26,426 bases of DNA. Source: CAZKWG01 sp964615375 (lineage in GTDB: Bacteria > Myxococcota_A > UBA796 > CAZKWG01). Shown piece by piece: positions 18,172 to 24,128 of this stretch (position 1 is the stretch's first letter; each line of letters starts with the position of its first letter). The notes under the pieces were generated by a model. It made no database searches. It was not told the origin of the DNA and saw only the letters and a list, made by a program, of their open reading frames with translations. Position numbers and translations under genes: made by a program. The stretch covers positions 1 to 26,426 of the forward strand of contig CAZTOW010000083.1 of NCBI GenBank assembly GCA_964615375.1, read 5' to 3'.

Positions 18172-20361
18172 CCTGATCCGCAGCCCGATCCTGTCACTCC
18201 GCTGCCGCTCGACCAGGGGTCGCAGGCGCTGAGGCCGCGCGCGCGCCTCATCCGCGCCATTGGCGACGAGCTGATCAGCAGCGAGACGGTCGCCGTCCTG
18301 GAGCTGGTGAAGAACGCTTACGACGCCGACGCCTCCGCGGTGCTGGTGCGCTTTGTCGCTCCGCTGGAGGCCGGGCAGGGCAGGGTGCAGATCATCGACA
18401 CCGGGCACGGCATGACCCTGGAGACGCTCCGCGGTGCCTGGATGGAGCCCGCCACCGAGTGGAAGCGCAGCCGCCCCCGGAGCGAGCGTTACGGTCGGCG
18501 AGTGCTCGGCGAGAAGGGCCTCGGGCGCTTCGCGGCCGCCCGCATCGCGGATCACTTCTACGTCACCAGCCGTCGCCCCGGCGAGGCGTGGGAGTCGCGG
18601 GTGCTCCTGGACTGGAGCGAGTTCGATACCCCGGATCGGTACCTGGATGAGATCGAGGTGCAGTGGGAGGTCACGCACCCCAAGGAGATCCTGCCGGGCG
18701 GACCCATCGAGGAGCTGCTGCGGCGCGTGGGCCTGCTGGACGGCCAGGAGTTTTCGAGTGGCACCCTGCTCAGCCTGGAGAAGCTCCGGCGGGACTGGTC
18801 TACCGACGATCTCCGCGCTGTGCAGCGCGCCCTGTCGCGGATGGTGTCGCCATTCTCGGGGGAGGTCTCCGACAGTTTCGCGATCTACCTTCAGGCTCCT
18901 CCCGAGCACAGCGAGTTCAGCGGTCACGTGCGTCCGCCCGATGTGTTCAGCCACCCCGAGTACATCATCCAGGGTGAGGTGGCCGCAGACGGGTCCTGCA
19001 CCTTGGAGGCCGGGCGGCCTGGTGCGTTGCAGCCGATCTCAAAGCGCTTCATCCTCAAGGGCGAGCGCGCGCCGCAGTGCGGCCCCTTCGAGGTCAAGCT
19101 CCGGGCCTGGAGCCGCGACGATCGCACCCTCAAGCTGCTCGCGGCCCAGATGGAGACCAGCGTCCGGGACATCCGCCAGGATCTCGACGCCATCACCGGT
19201 GTGTACCTGTACCGCGATGGCTTCCGCATCCTCCCCTACGGTGAGCCCGGCACCGACTGGCTCGGTCTCGACCTGCGGCGCGTCCAGAACCCGAAGATGC
19301 GCTTCTCGAACAACCAGTTGAGCTGGCACGTCTTCATCGCTCGCGACCGGAACCCGCTGCTGGTGGATCAGTCCAACCGCGAGGGGCTCTTCGATAACCA
19401 GGCGAGCCGCGATCTGCGCGAGCTGCTGATTCACGTCATCACCGAGCTGGAGAATATCCGCGACGATGACCGGCCCAAGCCGGACAAGGTGGCGGCAAAG
19501 CAGGTAGGGTTGTTCGAAGGCTTCGATCTCTCGTCTGTGCGTGACGCCGTCAAGACGCGCTATCCCGCTGATCGAGAGATGCTCAAGATCGTCGACGACA
19601 GCCAGCGTCAGCTCGACGAGAAGGTCGAGCGCGTCAAGACCGTGCTAAGTCGCTACCAGCGGCTCTCGACCTTGGGGTCGCTGGTGGACATGGTGTTGCA
19701 CGAAGGCAGGCAGCCTGTGTTCAACATCCGGCAGGACGCGGACGACCTTCGCGCGCGATTGGAGCGGGCGACGCCCGAGATGCTACCGCACCTCGTTCAG
19801 GGCATCCTCTCGGGTCTGGAGCAGATCGACAAGAGCGCCGATCTCCTCTCGGCTATCTTCAAGCGCCTCGATCCTTTCAGCGGTCGCCAGCGAGGCCGCC
19901 CTCGGGACGTCGTGTTGGAGGAGGTGATCCGGGATGGTGTGGCGCTCGTCGAGACGACTCGCCGGGAGGTGGGCGCGGAGATCACGCTTCCGACCTCGAA
20001 CACCGTCGTGCGCGTTGACCCCGCTGACATGCAGACGGTCATCCGCAACCTCGTCGAGAACAGCCTGCACTGGCTGCGACAGGTGCCCCGCGACCGTCGC
20101 GCCGTTCGCATCGACGTACACCGGCCGCAGAACGGGAACGTCGAGATCGAGGTGTCAGACTCCGGCCCTGGTGTCCCGGAAGGCGACCGGGATCGTATCT
20201 GGGACGCCTACTTTACTCGCAAGCCAGACGGCACGGGTCTCGGCCTCGCCATCGCCGGTGACATCGTCAAGGACGTCTATGACGGCCAGCTTGATCTCGT
20301 GGAGGAAGGTGCCCTTCCGGGTGCTACCTTCCGCATTACTCTTCGAAAGAGGGTCGGATGA
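18169..20361 (+). CDS. Histidine-kinase-like protein with two GHKL ATPase domains
   Basis: With the ATT start the protein is 730 aa. Residues about 22-200 form an Hsp90-like GHKL domain with N box ELVKNAYDADA (E45, N49), G1 DTGHGM and G2 GEKGLGRFA. The middle (about 200-490) is an Hsp90-like continuation. A dimerisation/phosphoacceptor-like helix follows, LSTLGSLVDMVLHEGRQPV, with candidate His511. The C-terminus is a second, canonical kinase ATPase: NLVENSLHWL, DSGPGVP, FTRKPDG and GTGLGLAIAG. No transmembrane segment is seen, so it is a cytoplasmic sensor. The receiver gene overlaps its stop (ATGA), indicating a cognate two-component pair co-transcribed with drmA and drmB. The Hsp90-like half may sense DNA or protein damage; that is inference. 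Confidence 0.88.
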   Translation: MPDPQPDPVTPLPLDQGSQALRPRARLIRAIGDELISSETVAVLELVKNAYDADASAVLVRFVAPLEAGQGRVQIIDTGHGMTLETLRGAWMEPATEWKRSRPRSERYGRRVLGEKGLGRFAAARIADHFYVTSRRPGEAWESRVLLDWSEFDTPDRYLDEIEVQWEVTHPKEILPGGPIEELLRRVGLLDGQEFSSGTLLSLEKLRRDWSTDDLRAVQRALSRMVSPFSGEVSDSFAIYLQAPPEHSEFSGHVRPPDVFSHPEYIIQGEVAADGSCTLEAGRPGALQPISKRFILKGERAPQCGPFEVKLRAWSRDDRTLKLLAAQMETSVRDIRQDLDAITGVYLYRDGFRILPYGEPGTDWLGLDLRRVQNPKMRFSNNQLSWHVFIARDRNPLLVDQSNREGLFDNQASRDLRELLIHVITELENIRDDDRPKPDKVAAKQVGLFEGFDLSSVRDAVKTRYPADREMLKIVDDSQRQLDEKVERVKTVLSRYQRLSTLGSLVDMVLHEGRQPVFNIRQDADDLRARLERATPEMLPHLVQGILSGLEQIDKSADLLSAIFKRLDPFSGRQRGRPRDVVLEEVIRDGVALVETTRREVGAEITLPTSNTVVRVDPADMQTVIRNLVENSLHWLRQVPRDRRAVRIDVHRPQNGNVEIEVSDSGPGVPEGDRDRIWDAYFTRKPDGTGLGLAIAGDIVKDVYDGQLDLVEEGALPGATFRITLRKRVG

Positions 20362-21512
20362 TGGACAGCCTTCGCCTGCTCGTGGTCGAGGATGACCGCG
20401 CCGTGTTCGACCGCATGGCGCGCAGCCTCAGCAACCACCTCGGGGAGAGCGTGCAGATCGATGGTGAGCTCGACTTCGACAACGCGCTGAATCGTCTTGA
20501 ACGTGAGCACTACGATGTCGTGGTGCTGGATGTGCGCCGGGGCGATCCTGACCGGCCGCCGGTTGATGACGGCCCCGAGGCTGGGCGCGTCTGCTTCGAG
20601 GCCATCCGTCAGCGACGCTTCATCCCGATCATCTTTCATACGGGTCTGCCTGGGGCAGTGAGCGACCTGACGTCTGCGCTCGTGCGGGTGGTGGCCAAGG
20701 GCGGAGCGCCGCGCGATTTGCCGGAGGCCGTGAAACAGGTGCTGGACTCCGGCCTCCCGCGCATCGCCCGGGGCGTACTGCGACACGTCGAGAAGGTCCA
20801 ACGCGACTATATGTGGGACTTCGTGGCCCAGCACTGGGAGCGGCTCAGCGGTGAGGACGTGCGTGATCTCGCGCATCTGATCGCCAGGCGCCTCGCGCTC
20901 TCCTTCGATGCGGCGGCTGTCCTGGAGCTGCTCGCCAGTCTGCCGGGGCCGGGCTCAGCCGGGACGATCATCGCGAAGGAAGGGGTTTCTGAGGGTGACA
21001 GGCTCCACCCGGTCCGCATGTACGTCATGCCGCCGCTCCAGCCGGACGCCCACAACATGGGTGACCTCTACAAGGGCGAGAGCGACATGGAGGGCATCTG
21101 GGTACTGCTCACGCCGAGCTGTGACCTTGCGAGCGAGGGCGGGCGAAAGCCGAAGGTCGCGGAGGCCGCGCTCGCTCGGTGTTTTCCCCTTGTGGAGCAG
21201 TCAGAATACAAAGAGTGGAAGGAGTCTGGCAGCAACAAGAAGAAGGAGCGCCTCGAAGCGTTGCTCGGAAACAACCGTCGTGACGCGCAGGCCGCCCGCT
21301 ACTTCTTCCTACCTGGCGTCTTCGACCTGCCTGATCTCGTCGCGGATCTCGCAACGCTGAGGAGCGTTCCCCTGGAGCGCTTCGGGACCATGGAGCACCT
21401 CGCCAGCCTGGATGCGCCATTCGCGGCCGCGCTGCTGACCAGCTTTCAGCGTTACTTCGGGCGGTTTGGGACCGCCGATCTGGATGTCGAGACGGTCATA
21501 TCGCGACTATAG
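20358..21512 (+). CDS. Response-regulator receiver protein with unrecognised C-terminal domain
   Basis: This 384-aa protein starts at ATG 20358 overlapping the kinase stop (a second in-frame ATG follows at once). Residues 5-135 are a receiver domain: acidic pocket E11-D12-D13, phosphoacceptor Asp58 in VVLDVRRGD, Thr95 and Lys114. The remaining 250 residues show no recognisable DNA-binding or enzymatic output domain. They contain a helical segment (about 140-200) and a conserved-looking LLTPSCDLASEGG (about 252-264), whose Ser-Cys-Asp motif stands out. It is the last gene of the operon. It is probably the partner phosphorylated by the upstream kinase, and its output may be a direct interaction or effector function rather than transcription. 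Confidence 0.85.
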   Translation: MMDSLRLLVVEDDRAVFDRMARSLSNHLGESVQIDGELDFDNALNRLEREHYDVVVLDVRRGDPDRPPVDDGPEAGRVCFEAIRQRRFIPIIFHTGLPGAVSDLTSALVRVVAKGGAPRDLPEAVKQVLDSGLPRIARGVLRHVEKVQRDYMWDFVAQHWERLSGEDVRDLAHLIARRLALSFDAAAVLELLASLPGPGSAGTIIAKEGVSEGDRLHPVRMYVMPPLQPDAHNMGDLYKGESDMEGIWVLLTPSCDLASEGGRKPKVAEAALARCFPLVEQSEYKEWKESGSNKKKERLEALLGNNRRDAQAARYFFLPGVFDLPDLVADLATLRSVPLERFGTMEHLASLDAPFAAALLTSFQRYFGRFGTADLDVETVISRL

Positions 21513-21559
21513 GATCGCGGCTCCGGTTCTGACCTCGGCTGTTGGTAGAGCGCGCAGGC

Positions 21560-21844
21560 TCAGTTGCGCGCGAAGACCTGCATCGGCGTCCCAGGTGCGA
21601 GGAGCGCGACGGGTGTGGTCTCTGGCAGGAGGAGAAAGATGTTCCTTCGGCCAGACAGCGCGGTGGAGACCTCCACGCTGAGCACACGGACGTGCTCACC
21701 CTGAACGATGGCCTCGCCCTCGGCCAGCCCCCGGATCTGGTCCGTCGTCCAGTCCAACAGGTCGGCGTCTGTGCCGCAGACGATGTTTCCCTTCCCCAGC
21801 CGTTCGAGGGTCTCGACGATGGTGATGTGAGCGGTCTTGTTCAT
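21560..21844 (-). CDS. Small protein downstream of the toxin-like gene, possible immunity or partner protein
   Basis: This 94-aa minus-strand protein begins MNKTAHITIVETLERLGKG, starting 4 nt beyond the stop of the 611-aa gene. A longer in-frame start at 21922 would overlap that gene heavily and is less likely. It is a mixed alpha/beta sequence without Cys-pair, signal or membrane features. I do not recognise a family. Its position, directly after a modular toxin-like gene in the same transcription unit, is typical of an immunity protein, but that is inferred from context only. It converges with the receiver gene, leaving a 47-bp gap with no clear terminator; a 7-bp hairpin at 21550-21571 overlaps its stop. 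Confidence 0.6.
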   Translation of the reverse strand: MNKTAHITIVETLERLGKGNIVCGTDADLLDWTTDQIRGLAEGEAIVQGEHVRVLSVEVSTALSGRRNIFLLLPETTPVALLAPGTPMQVFARN

Positions 21845-21848
21845 GGGA

Positions 21849-23684
21849 TCACTCGGTCCACAGCAGATCTTTAACGTCTCGGACGGAGAGTCCGCCAGCG
21901 TGTAGCCGTTCAACGGCGTCACGAAGCAGCGTGAATCTCTCCGCCCGGCTCAGGTCGGGGCCCAGACGCGCTGCCCGAACGCTGGCCTGCGCTTCTTCGA
22001 GGAGCACTGACTCCTGCGTCTTGCCCGCCAACGCCGCCTCGCGGTGGCCGACCGCCTCGTGAGCGATGGCGCCCTTCCAGGAGACCCGGGCATTGGCGGA
22101 TGCTGCACGGGTGGCTTCGTCGGCTGCGGGCAGGACATCCGTGCCGACGTAGAGCACCTCCTCGCCGAAGAACTGCGCATAGGACGTGTTCATGTTCTCC
22201 GAGAAACGCACGATCTCGTCGGGGACCCCCAGTGAGCGGGTATAGGCCAGGATCTCCGCCTGCTGCTCGGGCGTTACGGGGAGTTCGTTGCGCTTCCCAC
22301 CTGAGCTGACCTGCGAGATGCGCGGCTGGTCGGTGGCTGGGCCGCGCAACTGGTCTGCGGTGCGGGCAGCATCCTCCGTCGTTGTCGCCAGCCTGGTCGG
22401 CTCATCCGTCGACAACAGGGGGATCGTGGCCTCGTCGGCCTGGTTGGCGAGCTTCGTGGTGTCGTCGGCCTTTCCAAGGTCGGCCACTTCATCAAGGTCG
22501 GCCACGTCATCGACGTGGCTTGTCGCCTTCGTCACATCGTCCGCCTTGCCCCCAGCGCGCATGATGTCATCCGTGACCGCGCCGAGCTCGTTCGCTCTGC
22601 TCGCGATCTTGACGGAGTCATCCACCTTATTCAACACGCTGGCGTGCTCCAGCACGTTGACGACCTCCGCGCCCTTGGTCACCGCCTTGGCCTCGCTGGC
22701 GCCGACGAACAGGCCGCCGATGTCGAAGATCCCGCGGCCCAGGGCCTCGCCGTACTTGCCCTGCTCGACGGATCGCTCGTAGGGGTCGAGCAGCGCGCCT
22801 CCGACGCCCTTCCAGAAGTCCCAGTCCGCGCTCAGGTCTTCCTTCGCGACGTCCAGCGGGTTGCGCCAGAAGGTCTCCTCCAGGGTCTTGTCGGTCGTGG
22901 CGACGTCGTAGAGCTTGTGGAGCGGCTTGAGCGGGCTGCCCGGGATGTGCTCGGCCATGGTGGCGAGGCCGCTCAGGGTGTCCAGCGGGTGGGCGACCAT
23001 GTGGCCCAGGCCGCCGACGAGGTCACCCGCGCCCTTGGCGAAGCCGCCGAGGGTCTCCCAGGCGAACTTCGTGACGGGCGCCATCGTCGCGGCGGCGGTG
23101 CCGAGCACGGGCACGTCGGAGAGCAGGTCTACGCCGCCGTCCACGAGGCTGCCGACGCCACCAACCGTCCAGTCTACGGCGTCGTCCCACCAGCTCGGCT
23201 GCCAGGGGTCCTGGGCCTGGGCCTGCACTTCGGACGGCGTGGTGCCCAGCTCGTCGGCGACGGCGATGGTGAGCGCGGGGCTGTCGGTGATGGCGCCTTC
23301 GACGCCGTCTCGCGTCTCGTCGAGGGCGGTGACCTGGGCGGCGGCGGAGGTCGTGGGTGACGAGGGCGCGCTGGTGAGCGTGGCGGCCTGGCCCTGATCG
23401 ACGAGCGTGGCGGCGACGGCGGTGGAGGGGGTCTCGGTCCCACCGGGCGGCGGGGGCGGCGCCGTGGCGTCCTGCTGGAGCACGGACTGAAGCGCGTCGG
23501 AGAGCGGCGAGGGGCCGGCATCGGGTTGCGCGCCGGGCATCTGCGGGCGCAGCAGATCGAGCACGCCCGCGTTGCCGATCAAGCCTTGGAGGCCGAGGAG
23601 CGGCGAGGTTGCTGGTGCCTGCAGTGGTGGGGACGGGGCCTGCTGTGGCGCCGTCGTCGGCGTCTGCGAGCGCTGGTAGTTCAT
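21849..23684 (-). CDS. Modular toxin-like protein with eCIS-cargo-type N-terminus and HEXXGH motif
   Basis: This 611-aa minus-strand protein begins with a Pro/Gln-rich segment and then LLGLQGLIGNAGVLDLL, resembling the LQxxxGNxAV motif seen at the N-terminus of proteins carried by extracellular contractile injection systems. Residues about 40-160 are a Pro/Ala/Ser/Thr linker. About 160-330 is a Gly-rich, amphipathic segment (VGGVGSLVDGGVDLLSDVPVLG and neighbours) typical of pre-toxin regions. About 360-440 has repetitive Asp/Ala/Lys motifs. The last 150 residues form a compact domain with HEAVGHREA (H542, E543, H547) and LEEAQASVRAA (E563, E564). HEXXGH is the zinc-binding form found in M49 peptidases, so a metalloprotease toxin is possible but unproven. 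A 94-aa gene follows 4 nt downstream. Confidence 0.75.
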   Translation of the reverse strand: MNYQRSQTPTTAPQQAPSPPLQAPATSPLLGLQGLIGNAGVLDLLRPQMPGAQPDAGPSPLSDALQSVLQQDATAPPPPPGGTETPSTAVAATLVDQGQAATLTSAPSSPTTSAAAQVTALDETRDGVEGAITDSPALTIAVADELGTTPSEVQAQAQDPWQPSWWDDAVDWTVGGVGSLVDGGVDLLSDVPVLGTAAATMAPVTKFAWETLGGFAKGAGDLVGGLGHMVAHPLDTLSGLATMAEHIPGSPLKPLHKLYDVATTDKTLEETFWRNPLDVAKEDLSADWDFWKGVGGALLDPYERSVEQGKYGEALGRGIFDIGGLFVGASEAKAVTKGAEVVNVLEHASVLNKVDDSVKIASRANELGAVTDDIMRAGGKADDVTKATSHVDDVADLDEVADLGKADDTTKLANQADEATIPLLSTDEPTRLATTTEDAARTADQLRGPATDQPRISQVSSGGKRNELPVTPEQQAEILAYTRSLGVPDEIVRFSENMNTSYAQFFGEEVLYVGTDVLPAADEATRAASANARVSWKGAIAHEAVGHREAALAGKTQESVLLEEAQASVRAARLGPDLSRAERFTLLRDAVERLHAGGLSVRDVKDLLWTE

Positions 23685-23745
23685 GGCCGCACCGTCATCA
23701 TCCGGCAGGGTCCTTCAGGGACTATTGTCTCAGAAGAGATCGCCG

Positions 23746-23775
23746 CCGGCAAGATCCACGCGCGGATCTTGCCGG
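23746..23775. repeat. 12-bp inverted repeat (hairpin)
   Basis: CCGGCAAGATCC (23746-23757) and GGATCTTGCCGG (23764-23775) are exact reverse complements separated by 6 nt. It lies about 62 nt upstream of the toxin-like gene start. There is no T-run, so a terminator is unlikely; an operator or leader hairpin fits better. Confidence 0.8.
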
Positions 23776-23885
23776 GCGTGGGCGAGGAGAGGGGGGGCGG
23801 GGTGACGAACATCGGCGGCTCCAGATGCTGGCCCGAAGCGAAAGCAAGTTCCGTGCCAATGGAGAGACGCCGTGAATTGCCCGTC

Positions 23886-23909
23886 GGGGTGTCGAAGGGT
23901 TGACACCCC
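23886..23909. repeat. 8-bp inverted repeat overlapping TTGACA
   Basis: GGGGTGTC (23886-23893) and GACACCCC (23902-23909) are reverse complements with an 8-nt loop. The right arm overlaps a TTGACA hexamer (23900-23905), the usual layout of a small operator over a -35 box, although no matching -10 was found. Confidence 0.55.
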
Positions 23910-23963
23910 TGGCGGTCAGCGAACTTCTGGAGTCCTGAGGTTGCAGGCGGGAGAGCCACGGCC

Positions 23964-24016
23964 GTCAGGGGTGACGAACGACCTTCAGATCGTTCGTCAC
24001 CTTCGTCACCCCTGAC
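23964..24016. repeat. Nested, mutually exclusive inverted repeats
   Basis: The outer arms GTCAGGGGTGACGAA (23964-23978) and TTCGTCACCCCTGAC (24002-24016) are a perfect 15-bp inverted repeat. A second 11-bp inverted repeat, GTGACGAACGA (23971-23981) with TCGTTCGTCAC (23990-24000), uses part of the same left arm. TTCGTCAC is thus present twice in tandem (23993-24000 and 24002-24009), and each copy can pair with the single GTGACGAA. Another GTGACGAAC occurs at 23802-23810. It is a candidate operator, accessory recombinase site or RNA switch. Confidence 0.8.
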
Positions 24017-24128
24017 AGGTGTCGCTCGGACCGACGTAGGCATGTCGGGACCCTTGGTCGACCGCGCCCTTGCTGACTACTTTCTAACATGGTACCAAGA
24101 TATGCCAACGAACATAGCCGGAGCCCTC

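Larger units (their letters stand above)
23685..24128. other. Hairpin-rich intergenic region between toxin-like and recombinase genes
   Basis: This 444-bp gap lies between the divergently transcribed toxin-like and recombinase genes and has no convincing gene. It contains three inverted-repeat structures (listed separately), a TTGACA hexamer at 23900-23905 with no good -10 partner, and a comparatively AT-rich stretch at 24070-24118 (TTGCTGACTACTTTCTAACA and onward) just before the recombinase, a candidate promoter or recombination site. The recombinase could also start at ATG 24102 in this stretch. Confidence 0.6.

Noticed and set aside
18307..20361. GTG 18307 as the kinase start
   Set aside because: It falls inside the N box and would remove the ATP-binding Glu45 and the preceding conserved helix; the ATT at 18169 with AAGGAGG is far better.
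23681..24043. 120-aa minus-strand open frame upstream of the toxin-like gene
   Set aside because: It runs across all three inverted repeats, has no domain or ribosome-binding site, and overlaps the promoter region.
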